DNA of 64,000 nt from assembly GCA_032164295.1 (NCBI GenBank), contig JAJHTX010000006.1:186001-250000 (forward strand). Direction: 5' to 3'. Positions 23,610 through 34,653 of the stretch are shown in pieces. The first letter of the stretch is position 1. Each line of letters begins with the position of its first letter. The notes beneath the pieces are model-generated. The model had not been told where the DNA came from and searched no databases. It saw only the letters and a program-made list of their open reading frames with translations. Origin of the DNA: Inonotus obliquus (lineage: Eukaryota; Basidiomycota; Agaricomycetes; Hymenochaetales; Hymenochaetaceae). The position numbers and the translations under genes were made by a program.

Positions 23610-25554
23610 ATGACTCTTGGTTCGGGTTTTAGGGTGGCTGCGTCGTCCGCGGCGGCTGTTACAATCATTGCTTCGGAGTTCGCTCCTGTTCCATACCTTT
23701 CGCCAGCTGTGGGTATTGTCGTCGGGATTTTGCATCTTTGTGAAAATGTCCGAACGAACAAGTAAGCATGCTGTGCTCCGTATCGTCGTGCTCTTGTCCT
23801 CGTCTCGCAGTTAATGTTCGATCTCAATCTGATTTGTCAGAAATGAAATCCGCGAACTCGGTGGACGTTGTCATGCACTGCTTCACATTCTCAAAGACAA
23901 CTCCGCCAAGACGGGCCCTGAGTCTATGCACAGTATGATTGAGGCGGCCCAGGAGTACGTGGCTTATTGACTCAATTTTGTGGTCTGACGCTCAGCCACT
24001 GGCACCTATAAAGGCTGCTTACGGGTATAAGGGCGAAGTTGTTAGCCTGGCTCGAACAACCAGTTTTCAAACAATTCCTGCTTCAGCACGATATCGCAGA
24101 GGACATCAAACGCTGCCACCAAGCTATCGACGCCTTCCTTGAATCTTTCAACATTGCTTCTCAAATGGAGACTCATCATTGGATGTCGAATTTTGAGCGT
24201 CAGAGGCGCGAGGACCAGAACGAAGTGATCGGCTTCCTCTCGGACATCAAGAACGGCCAACAGATCATGCAAGAGACCTTGGTTACTCAAGTCGCTGAGG
24301 TTAAGGGCGTTATGGGGTTTATGCAAGAGGTTCGAAGCTACTCATTGTTCACATGCATGCGTTTCTAATCAAATCCACCAGCAACTGGCGAGCTACCCTG
24401 TTGGCGATTACCGACACACTGGACTTCAAAGGAACTTGCTTACCATGCAGCAATCCTCGGGCCAGCTACTACCAAAGATTGAGCTGAATCATGGTGAGGT
24501 GCGTCGTGTGAGCACCAACCCAGTTGGTGGCAGCGCCGCTTTCGATATCTGGATGGGGGAGTACCTCGCACAAGAGCGCTGTGCGATCAAGGTTGTCCGT
24601 GGAATTGAAGTCACTCCTAGGATTCGCGAGGTGCGCCGGTTTATTGTTTGTCTGTGTTCCGTCGATAGTGAACCAGCTGCTTCATAGCGTTTCTTGCGAG
24701 AAGTAAATATCTGGCGAAAAGTGTGGGAACTCGACAAAGGAGAGTACATACTTCCTTTCTGGGGTGCCTGCCTTACCGATGGACCATACCCGTTCGTAGT
24801 TCCTTTTACTCATATTTCTACTTTACTTTAATGCCTTGGAAATAATCTAGGTATATGGTTAGCCCATGGATGGACTACGGAGATGCGATCTCATATGTCA
24901 TCAAATACCCTTACGTCGACCGGAAGCGTATTATTAGGCGCATTGCGGAGGGCATAAGGCTGTTGCATACTCTCGAAACCCCGATTGCACATGGAGATAT
25001 CAAGGGCGCGAATATCCTCATTAACCAGGCTGGCAACCCGCTCCTAGCTGACTTCGGTTTGTCGAAGGTTTGTATCGATTGGGCTGTTCCCCGGGCAATG
25101 ATAACTATGCTGACTGGTTTTGTTGTAGATGATGGAGGACATGACGGGTATGCCGTTCACTCAGAGTCGTGGTGTATCAGAGTCGTACCGGTGGTTTGCA
25201 CCGGAGTTGTGCTCAGCACCCGGAGTGCTGAGTCCTGCCTCGGATGTATTCGCGTACTCAATGACAGTTTTGGAGGTCTGTCTCCTTCTCCATCACCCTT
25301 CGCAAACGCCATCTAACGTAGACTTTCACTTTCAGCTAATGACCGGCCAGCCTCCCTTCTCGCATATAAGGCGCACACCTGAAGTACTCATTAAGATGCA
25401 GCAAGGTGAACGACCGTGCAGGCCCGAAGGTTCTGAGTATGTCCAGCGCGGTCTGGATGACAAGTTGTGGGACTTGCTCGCACGTTGCTGGGTCCCAGAC
25501 CCTGCGGAGCGTCCCACGATTCATGAGGTTATCGCCGAATTGCCTTCTGATTAG
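23610..25554 (+). CDS. Protein kinase with MLKL-NTD-like N-terminal helical domain
   Basis: ATG at 23610 begins [20 protein letters not shown]. The first about 220 residues are helical, including [16 protein letters not shown] and [14 protein letters not shown]. They match the adaptor-like domain that fungal kinases share with mixed-lineage kinase-like proteins. The kinase domain has C-A-I-K-V-V-R (lysine), [24 protein letters not shown], and [11 protein letters not shown] near the end. HGD replaces HRD, as is common in fungal TKL kinases, and the catalytic Asp, Lys and DFG are present. The glycine loop is weak (N-P-V-G-G-S-A). The gene has several short introns and stops at 25554. A role in membrane or stress signalling is inferred from domain type only. 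Confidence 0.85.
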
Positions 25555-26105
25555 ACGCCTGAGCGTCAACACGCTGGAGATACTGGCATGTGCTTTCCGA
25601 TCGATGTCCCGTTTGCATCTGTTCAGAATCTTATTTCTCGTTTGCCTTATTGATTACCTCCACCTAGTTTTCGTGCTATACTGTGTCACTTTTCAAGTGC
25701 AATTGTATATGATGTTCTAATCACAGCTTCCTGTCCTAGCTTTATCTTCTTGTCTTGTACTTTCTTGTATCTTATCTGCGCAGGAGAAACACGTGAGGTC
25801 ACCCTCACTGTCACACGCCCTTGGCATTTTCACATAATATACTATGACATTTTCCTCAGCTTGATGCTTGATGACAAAAAATTTTCATGTATGGATTTCA
25901 ATAACTTTCCCATGCTGGTCGAGTCATTTCCAAACTAAGTCCAACTTGAAGTCCATGTTCTGACCGCGTCCCTTACAAATACAGTAACGTGTGTCGCGAC
26001 GCGTCGCAAAATCCAACTTAGCTACAGCCGACCACCACCACGTCTGTACTTTGTGGCTCAGTCTGCGCGCTCCTGAGAAGGAGAGTGCTGAGAAGTGGAA
26101 CAACG

Positions 26106-28021
26106 ATGCCCGTGACGCGGTCGGCTTCGAAGCGAAGCTCGTTCAACATAAATGAACAACCCCTGGCTAGAAGAACGAATAAGAGGGCGGGGACGGCAAA
26201 GGATGATAAAGAAGCGTCGAATGGTAGAGAAAAGAAGACAAGGAAGACGACGACAAGAGTCAGCAAGAAATCCGAAGACGCCAATGAACGTGAATCAGCT
26301 GTAAATCCAACAGCGACCATCGGTTCAACAGCGCCAATTGGAAGTTCAAATGCAACTGTTTCGGCGCCAGCTTTTCTCCCGGCTGTCTTGTCTTTTTCAT
26401 TGGAAGACGCAAAGCGCCACCTCATTTCCGCAGATCCTCGTTTCGAAGACCTCTTTTCAAGAATGAAGTGTCGACCATTTGAGCAGCTTGAGAGCGTTGA
26501 TCCGTTTCGGTGAGATTTTCTCAATAAAACGAAAGGCAACCTCGCTAGAATTGAATGTGTTTTGTGAATTCAGGACTTTGGCAACATCTATTTTGTCAGT
26601 GATCGTTGAGGAAACTTACTGTGATAATTAGCTGAAGTCACTCTAACTTGACTTTCAGAGGCCAGCAGATATCTTGGTTGGCTGCTCGCTCTATAACACA
26701 CAGGTTCATTCGACTTTTCGACCCCTCCTTGCCTGAGAAACCACTAGAATCAGGGTGCGCTCCGCTTGAGAGTACTCTCTTCAAACCGATGCTGAACAGT
26801 TGCTAGATCGAGTAACCCGAATAGTTTCTTCCCTTCAGCGCATCAAGTTGCTTCGCAAGACATTGCAATTCTACGGACAGCTGGCCTAAGCGGTCGGAAA
26901 GTTGAATATGGTCAGTTCACTTTCGTTTGGTGCCCAATACCCGTTCAATAACATTCCACCGCTTGTCTGCAATTAGTGCAAGACTTGGCTTCGAGATTCG
27001 CAGATGGGAGGTTGTCCAATGATAAGATCATGCAGGCGAATGATGAAGAACTATACGAAATGTTGACTGCCGTTCGCGGAATTGGAAAGGTCGGGTTTGC
27101 TCACTTATAATCTTCGAAATCGTTGCTGAATACCTAATACGAACCGATTACTCAGTGGACAGGTTAGTTCTCGACCTATTATCAGAACCACTTCCGACTT
27201 ACAAGCTCGCTAGTGGACATGTTCGCCATTTTCTCACTTCGGCGCCCCGATATAATGCCAGCTGGTGAGCTTCTCTTCTCTTGGTGACTGCAACTGGATA
27301 CTCAAAGAAACATCTGTGGTTGGAATGAATAGGCGATCTTGGTGTACAGCGCGGCGTTGTCCGTTGGTTCCTTTCCCTCCATTCTCCTAAACATTCATAC
27401 TCGATATCTCCGCGCAAACTGCCAGCTCCGCAAACCGATGAGAAGAGCGCCGGAGCGGAGAACGGAGGAGGCGCTAACGATGCTTCAGATATCACTCTTC
27501 CGGTCCTTGGAGAGCCAGCGCGAGCAGGAACGCCTGATGCGGCTGCGTTCCCTCCTGCTCCCGTTGGTTCACCTCCGGTGACACCAGTCAAGAATCGCAA
27601 ACGTAAAAACAACGCCGTCAACCCAGACGAAGTGGAAGATTCTGAGGTTCCCATACCGCCTCCAGCATTCACGCCATCCATAAACAGGACGCTGAATAGA
27701 GTCTTACCGAACAAATATCACGCACCACCTCTTCCAGATGGACTGAGCGTCAAGGAACTACAAAGTCGATTGGACGGGAAGAAAAAGATCAAGTATGTTT
27801 TGCCTGTCTCTGGAATGTAAGCTTGCTCGCTGAGTTGTAAATTGTTGTAGAGGAGCGATTTTGACACCAAATGAGATGGAAGAGCTCACTGAATCGTGGA
27901 AGCCGTACAGGAGTCTAGGTATTCTGATAGTCACTTTGATACTTCACTGTCCGTTCCCTGATTATCATTCTTCTCAGGTGTCTTCTATATGTGGGCGCTG
28001 GCTGAGGGTGACAAGTCCTAG
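26106..28021 (+). CDS. DNA-3-methyladenine glycosylase (HhH-GPD, Mag1/AlkA type)
   Basis: This is a base-excision repair enzyme that removes alkylated purines. ATG at 26106 gives MPVTRSASKRSS and a lysine-rich disordered leader of about 100 residues, probably nuclear-targeting. The core follows: A-T-S-I-L-G-Q-Q-I-S-W-L-A-A, S-A-H-Q-V-A, the helix-hairpin-helix V-R-G-I-G-K-W-T-V-D, and the catalytic loop P-A-G-D-L-G-V-Q-R-G with its aspartate. An unusual proline-rich low-complexity insert of roughly 100 residues separates the catalytic loop from the last helix (W-K-P-Y-R-S-L-G-V-F-Y-M-W). The stop is TAG at 28019-28021. One intron uses the donor GTCAGT after A-T-S-I, which is needed to give L-G-Q-Q. 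Complete. Confidence 0.9.
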
Positions 28022-28527
28022 GCAAATCGGATTGAGGATTAGGATATGGAACAATCATTTGGTAATGGTTAATACTGATAGTCGGCAGTTTCTCGTGTAC
28101 ATATATTCATTCACGTATTGGAATCTTGATGGGAGATGCAGCGCTATCACAGAGTCATATCTGCAAATGGAGTCACGTCTCCATCGCTCATACTCATCAC
28201 AATTCTTCACAGTAAATGTCGGATATTTGGGTATTTGGAGATTCTTTCATCACGACTATCAAGAATCTGTATATCACAGCTCACCAAATCCTTCCCGTTG
28301 TCCGTTTGGTTCAGTGCTAAAAACATATCTTGCATTTTATTGGGGCGCTGAATGCACACCAGGTGACTTACAATTACTAGTGTTGATACTGCTTTGGTCA
28401 TTCCTCCTTCCGGCACTCCAGTCTGGAATAGAATAGAACTCAACCTTTATGTTGCCTTCGTGCCACTTGGTCTTACTAGTACACCAAACTCAGCATCCCA
28501 CATTCCTCGCAGATCAAAGAACGGACA
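28022..28527. other. Intergenic region
   Basis: No supported gene. The small frames here have no domain evidence. Confidence 0.35.
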
Positions 28528-29584
28528 ATGACAAACCTCGAAAAGCAAGTCCGGTCTAACGACGGTACGAAGATCTACGCCGATGCAGTAGGCAACTCTG
28601 CGAACCTTGCTCTGGTATTCGCACACGGTTTCTCGGGAAGCGCAGCTGCTTTCGACCCTATATTCTCCAAGTCTGAGAACTCGAAGGAGTTCTTTCTGGT
28701 GTGTGGTGATTTTTTCCTACAATGTTAGCACTCTGACGAATTGCTTCGTGTACATATGTAAATTATAGGTCCGGTACGACTTAAGAGGACAAGGGAGGAG
28801 TGGGAAACCCAGCAAGCAGGAAGGCTATACTTCTCAGAGATATGCGGAAGATTTTGATGCTGTATGCAAAGCGTTCGGAGTGAAGAAGACAGTTTTTATC
28901 GGATGGCAAGTAGTCTTCTTCTTAGATTTATACAAGGGTCGGAACGATCCTCATGTACACTTCAGGAGTCTTGCGGCAAAGATCCTCACGGACATAGCGA
29001 CTTTCCTTCCTTCCGATACTCTTGTCGGAGCAGTCAACATATCCGGTTCTCCGTATTTCGACAAAGCGATGGAGGCCATTTCAACGAGAGCAATGTACTC
29101 AATCGCTCTTGGACTTCTTTCTACGAGTAATTTGATCGTACAACAGCAAGCGACTATTGCGTCAATTAGGCTCCTATTTCTTCGCGACCCGAACCCGAAC
29201 CCGGAGTTCTTGGCGGAGACTGTCAAGGCGTTTGGAGAGGGCGCAGACTTTGTCCAGGAGAATCCGGATGTGTCTTGGGAGACTCGATGCGGGTTTATCG
29301 GCATGTCCATGCATACTCCCGCTCAGGACAGAGTTTATATTGCTTCGCGCGAACAGGATAATACGAAGGTGTTGGAGCTATTGAAGGGCAGGTTTCCGTT
29401 GCTTGTCATTTACGGGACACATGATGCGTATATGTCTGGAGATAAGCTGATCGACCTCATCCGTCCAGAGACTCCGAACTTGAAGCTGAAGATAATTGAG
29501 GGAGCTAGTCATGCGCCTTTTCTGGAGAAGCCGGATGAAGTTATGGATGCTATCTCAGAGTTTGTGAAGGGATTAGCGAAGTAG
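28528..29584 (+). CDS. Alpha/beta hydrolase with a GC-AG intron at the nucleophile
   Basis: ATG at 28528 (MTNLEKQVRSNDGTKIYAD). Blocks: F-A-H-G-F-S-G-S (oxyanion loop), R-Y-D-L-R-G-Q-G-R-S-G-K-P, then the nucleophile strand F-I-G-W. Intron 1 (28699-28768) is ordinary. Intron 2 (28906-28965) starts with GCAAGT and ends CAG. Removing it gives F-I-G-W-S-L-A-A-K, restoring the G-x-S-x-(G/A) elbow with serine as nucleophile. Later come a G-T-H-D-A-Y acid region and E-G-A-S-H-A-P-F with the catalytic His. About 300 residues, typical of soluble esterase/lipase-like hydrolases. The substrate is unknown. Confidence 0.87.
28906..28965 (+). other. Non-canonical GC-AG intron, 60 nt
   Basis: The donor GCAAGT is the strong consensus for GC-AG introns. 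The length is a multiple of three, and the intron has no in-frame stop. Retention would insert 20 residues and replace the Trp at the elbow. A GT donor three bases later breaks the frame. Confidence 0.75.
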
Positions 29585-30025
29585 ATTAGATAGAGTCGCT
29601 TGTGGATGTCGAAGGCCAAAAGATACATCGTGTGCGTGCTTCTACGTCTTCCCTGAAATCGGCTATCAGTGTGATCGTTGTGAGAGTAAGAAGAGTCGAA
29701 GAGCGCGTTTGACTTTTTTTCCTGCGCGTATAGCATCACGTGCAACGTGTCAGCTCATCAGCTCATCAAAAGGTCATGGCAATGGCACGCCCAGCCAGCA
29801 GTACTTTGCATTCATGGACTCTCATGCTTGACATCGTCAAAATCTTTATACGACATCGTGCTTTCCAGGTTAACTCATACCATTCCTTAATCTTCTATCT
29901 ACCTTGGCATTGAACTACTTGGACATTGGGCTCGAATTTCTTGGGCCATTCACACGACCAGTTCAAAGTACTCCTCGCCTTCATTTCTGGAATTTCAACG
30001 TTCATAAGGGCTACATAAGAAGGCC
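29585..30025. other. Intergenic region
   Basis: This is the upstream region of the amino-acid transporter. I see no gene. Confidence 0.35.
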
Positions 30026-32148
30026 ATGTTTAACACGGGAAAGAGGCAACAGCAAGGAAATGGCGATGCTAGTACCCGGCAACCTTTGCTCGATCGAGAG
30101 GAACGAGAAGATCCCGTTATTTTCTCAGTTGACGACGATGACGATGAAGGGGTACTAAATCGAGGGGTGGAAGACGAACATCATACCAACAAGGGTCGAA
30201 CTGTACGTTTTCAAGAGGAGGTATGGGTGATTGGGCCTCCATTACGATCTACTATGGCAAGTCGAGAAGCAGGTGAGGAGAATATTCACTTTCATATATG
30301 GACACCATTTAACATGATCGCCTAGAATTCGACCTGGACTCTGATGAACTCGACGAACACTCTATCATTCATGCTCAAGGGAGCTCTCTTGATCCTAACA
30401 GCCTTCGTCAACCTAATGGGGAGCAGAGCATGCCTCTGCTAATTGGTCTCGTAGATCGCTCTGCTGCACGTCAAAGCTTGGATCTTCCATTAACACCAAA
30501 CGGACATGGTTTCGCCGAGGATGGATATCGAGATCTGGAGGAACTTGCAGCTAAACGTACCACGGGTGGAAATATGCTGGATTCGATAGCAAACATGGCC
30601 AACTCCATTCTTGGCGCTGGTGAGGAATCCCCAGGTGTTCGTACGTACCCACGCTAATACTCGCCTACAGGTATCATAGGTAAGGGTGAAAGTTCTGTGT
30701 CCGTTTGGCCTTTCTCTCATTCTCATAGGTCTTCCATATGCTGTTAGTCAAGCTGGCTTTTTCACTGGGATTTTCTTACTGGTCATCCTCTGTGGCGTTA
30801 CCGACTGGACGATTCGGTTAATTGTGATAAACGCCAAGCTCAGTGGGCGGAACTCATACATTGAGATTATGAATCACTGCTTCGGCTCTAGCGGCAGGGC
30901 AGCTGTCTCATTTTTCCAATTCGCGTTTGCATTCGGTGGTGAGTTCTTATTCGTGCAGTCAGAAAGGAATACTCTCAACTTTGGTCTTTGCGAACCACCT
31001 CAGGAATGTGCGCGTTTGGGATTATCATCGGTATGTTTTCGAAAATACTGCTCAGGCTGACTATTGACTGATTAATTATCAGGCGATACCATTCCTCATG
31101 TCATCCGCTCCGCCTTCCCAAAATTACAGGACCTACCCATGTTGTGGTTACTAACAAACCGCCAATTTGTCATCGGTCTATGTACCCTCTGCATATCTTA
31201 CCCGTTATCCCTCTATCGCGACATCCATAAACTCTCCCGAGCTTCAGGCCTTGCCCTGATCGGGATGCTCATCATCGTTACATCCGTTCTCATCGAAGGT
31301 CCTCACGCATCATCCGATCTGAAAGGCGATCCTTCAAAACGATTCTCTTTCATCCAACCTGGAGTCTTTCAAGCTATCGGAGTCATTAGCTTCGCTTTTG
31401 TTTGCCATCACAACTCGTTACTTATTTATGGAAGCTTGAGAACGCCGACGCTGGATCGGTTCGCGATGGTAACGCATGTGTCAACGGCACTTTCCCTCGT
31501 GTCGTGTTGTACGTTGGCGATATCGGCGTTCTTGGTTTTCACGGATAAGACGCAGGGTAATATCCTGAATAACTTCTCTCCGGTACGCAATTACGATTAG
31601 TACATTTCGAGGAAGGAAAAAGAACTAATGTTCGACTTACAGTCAGATACATTGATCAACGTGGCACGGTTTTGCTTTGGACTAAACATGTTCACCACTC
31701 TCCCACTAGAACTATTCGTCTGTCGCGAAGTCATTGAACAATTCTTCTTTGCTCACGAATCCTTCAACCCTCAACGACATCTCCTTTTCACAACTTCCAT
31801 CATCTTCGCTTCTCTCTTCAGTAAGTTCATCTACCTCCTTTTCTGTCCTCTTTCCTCCAAGTCAAATCCCATCTGACTTACTTCGCTTGTATCACAGTCT
31901 CCCTCATTACATGCGACCTCGGCGTAATGCTCGAAATCACAGGAGGCATCTCTGCCACAGCTCTAGCGTTCATCTTCCCCGCTGCGTGTTACATCAAACT
32001 ATTACCATCGAACCTTCCGTTAACGTCGCGCTCGAAACTACCTGCTGTAATATGCGCGGGTTTCGGAACGATAGTTATGGTGCTCAGCCTCGTATTGGCC
32101 TTGGGCAAAGTATGGACATCAGAGGGTGATGCGAAGATCTGTGTATAG
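30026..32148 (+). CDS. Amino-acid transporter, AAAP (AVT/SLC38-like) family
   Basis: The first roughly 190 residues are hydrophilic and carry an acidic run (DDDDDE). The membrane part follows: N-S-I-L-G-A-G-I-I-G-L-P-Y-A-V-S-Q-A-G (the signature of helix 1), then a helix with A-F-A-F-G-G-M-C-A-F-G-I-I-I-G-D. Next come C-I-S-Y-P-L-S-L, A-F-V-C-H-H-N-S, and a last helix ending with a polar tail. About 11 membrane segments are expected. The order resembles yeast vacuolar Avt proteins, which export amino acids from the vacuole or import them. ATG 30026 is preferred because the tail MFNTGKRQQQG opens this frame. Seven or so short introns, no lesion. Confidence 0.85.
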
Positions 32149-32478
32149 CTTAGGTGTTACAGCGTGACGTGTATGGTTGATTACAAGGGTGAAGGGGAGA
32201 ATTAGAGTTGTTCCAACACTTCTGTTCTGTTCTTTTCGTTTGCGCCCATTTTATTGCACAAGATCTTCGGCGTATACCATCACTTACTTACGGACTCCTT
32301 GCTTTCGATTGGACAGCTTAGTATAGAATTGATCCTATTGAAGGTCCATTCTCTCTATTGACAAACTATTCATTCCTATAAACCAAAATACGATGTCGGA
32401 CATCAAGCATCGAAAAATAAATCGTACAGCAAACAGCTACACAAGTTCACATATCACAATAACTTTCCTTCTCACTGG
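32149..32478. other. Convergent intergenic region
   Basis: This lies between the 3' ends of the transporter and ERG8. Nothing coding is visible. Confidence 0.35.
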
Positions 32479-34264
32479 TTAGGATACCGCATTCAGAACC
32501 TCAGCCAATCCCGGAACGGATTCGATACATTCCTCGCGCAACCCCTTCTCAAACGACTCCGTAGCAGAAAGAGGCGAAACATCAAGATCTTTCCAAGTCG
32601 CCCAAACGCGTTCTACGCGACTCAGTGGTGTATCGTCGGTAACGTCGGAAGTACGTGGGTCTAGAACTAAAACCCAGATTGCGTCGTAACCTCCGGCTGT
32701 GAAGCGAAATGCGGAGGTTAGTCGATATTTGAGAGAGACGAGGGAAAGGGGAGAGGTACAGACCTCCTGGAACACCGCCTGCGATGACTCCTGGTTGAGC
32801 GATACAAGCGTCGAGGAGTGCCGTTTGTTCTGGAGGTTCAATGGGAACTCCCGCTCGTGTACCCATGTCGCGCATCTTTGCTCGTATATCCTGCAAGGGA
32901 AGTAATAAAGACAGATATTATCAGATTAGACCGATCATAAAGAAAAATCGAAAGGAAATCTTACTTCTGCGAATTTATGGACGTTAATTAATGTGTTCGC
33001 GACAACGTTCGACGAGTCGGTTTGCCATTGAGAAGCGGGGATGTCCGTAAATTGTGCAAACGTCTTGTTATATAGCTCGTCGTCTGTTGCATGAAGTTCG
33101 GAGAGTTGGAGAATGGCAGCTGCGAATGCTCCATTTGATGCGGCAAGGGAATCCCATAGTGCGACACCTATGATACGATAAACGACAAGAACGACGAACG
33201 AGACTGATTTGAATAAGGACTTACCCTCGTCTCCAGCGGCTTTGTGCCACTTCAAGATCTTACCAACCAATGACGGTGTATCGCTTCCCGCATCAACATC
33301 CGCCAGCATAAGTCGAGTGTGAGGAGGAAGCTGGAATGGCTCGATTTTATGATCCAAGTTTTTGCTCGCCGAGGCTCGTGACCCTTCACTCGTATCCATA
33401 AGAGTCAACACAGCAGGATCAAAGCGCGTGTACTTGTTACTCCCATAGACCGCAGCAGCAACATCAAACCCACTACCAACTTTTCCTTGCGCAGAGCAGT
33501 GTACGTCTTGCGCTACTGCATGGACAATATCCTTCCCCATTCCAATTTCATTTACGGAGAGATTCGATATTGCTTTTAGATGGAGCAGTAGGGCGCCAAC
33601 AAGAGAAGTAACAAGCGCTGCTGATGAGCCGAGCCCAGTCTTATGCACTTCGGAGATCGAGACTCCTGTATGCGCGAAAGGTGGGATCTGAGCTAACGAG
33701 GAGATCCGAGGTTCAAGACCGAGTTCTGCAAGCTGAGCATCAATTCAGTAGGGAAACGATCCTTTAGGGGGGAAGGGATACAAACCTTCGCACGTTGGGA
33801 ATAGAAATCATTATGACCAACAATTGTTATATCAAGCCCTGTCGATAAGACTCTCTCAACGTGCGCAGTGCCGTTTAATATCTCAGCTAATCGAAGAGGA
33901 TGTTCCAACGCAGCAAATACAAACTTATTCTTTGCTGCACTTATGCATGAACTCAGCTTTCAAGAATATGGTCTGTAATAGATTTATTCGAGACTTACCC
34001 CTCAGACTGGAAGACGCGTACTTTCTTCCCACCAAAATCCACATTGTACTCCCAGACGGCATCCTTGAACTGCGGAGATCGCACAGTGATAACGTTTTCC
34101 TTTCTTTCTCTCGACTTATTGATGACGGTGTGAAACCGTGAAGATGTAGAGACGACTACGCCAGAGTACTTCTGATCGAGTACGAGATATCCTCCAGCGA
34201 GGAGCACTTTCCCCGACGCTGAAACGACTGTTACGTCTTCAATATTTGCTTGTACATTGCCCAT
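32479..34264 (-). CDS. ERG8: Phosphomevalonate kinase
   Basis: This enzyme converts mevalonate-5-phosphate to the diphosphate in the sterol/isoprenoid pathway. It is a GHMP-type kinase. ATG at 34264 (MGNVQANIEDVTVVSASGKV) leads into S-A-S-G-K-V-L-L-A-G-G-Y-L-V-L-D. The ATP loop is K-T-G-L-G-S-S-A-A-L-V-T-S. Later blocks are G-K-V-G-S-G-F-D-V-A-A-A-V-Y-G-S, L-A-D-V-D-A-G-S-D-T-P-S-L-V and a C-terminal G-A-G-G-Y-D-A. These match ERG8. The 5' part of the frame reads further upstream (to 34387), but the family normally starts just before V-S-A-S-G-K-V. No lesion; at least five introns. Confidence 0.93.
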
Positions 34265-34653
34265 CGTCGTCGTAGAGTTATAAGGTGTATCTATTCGGGA
34301 TGATGGTGCAAGTTGGTATTTAGCATCCCCAACGTGCCGAAAGACGCGGTGAAAGACATGATGAGGAAGTGTCGATCCGTCGATCAAGTGCGATACTTAT
34401 GGCCTTACATAATCATACATGAAATCCATGAATTACCTCGAGGTGCCTTGATACGGACCTGATCTACTCTAACGGTGAGCTATTTGAACGATCAGCGCAC
34501 TGTATACAAGTGAATAAGACACAGATTTCCCAAACAATGAGAAGTTTGACAGCGAGAAGTCCCTCTTCGGTATGATTCAACCTAAAACCCTTTACAGAGA
34601 AAATAGACGATGCTAATGCCAGCCATAAAGATCGGCTTGGGCCTTCGCCACGA
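34265..34653. other. Intergenic region
   Basis: Between the ERG8 start and the end of the LtrA array. No gene seen. Confidence 0.3.

Noticed and set aside
26018..26539. 173-codon minus-strand frame
   Set aside because: Shadow of the lysine/serine-rich leader of the glycosylase gene on the plus strand.
27199..27714. 171-codon minus-strand frame
   Set aside because: Shadow of the glycosylase insert exon; low-complexity composition and no domain.
34265..34387. Upstream extension of ERG8
   Set aside because: The frame continues, but the family usually starts just before S-A-S-G-K-V; ATG at 34264 fits.
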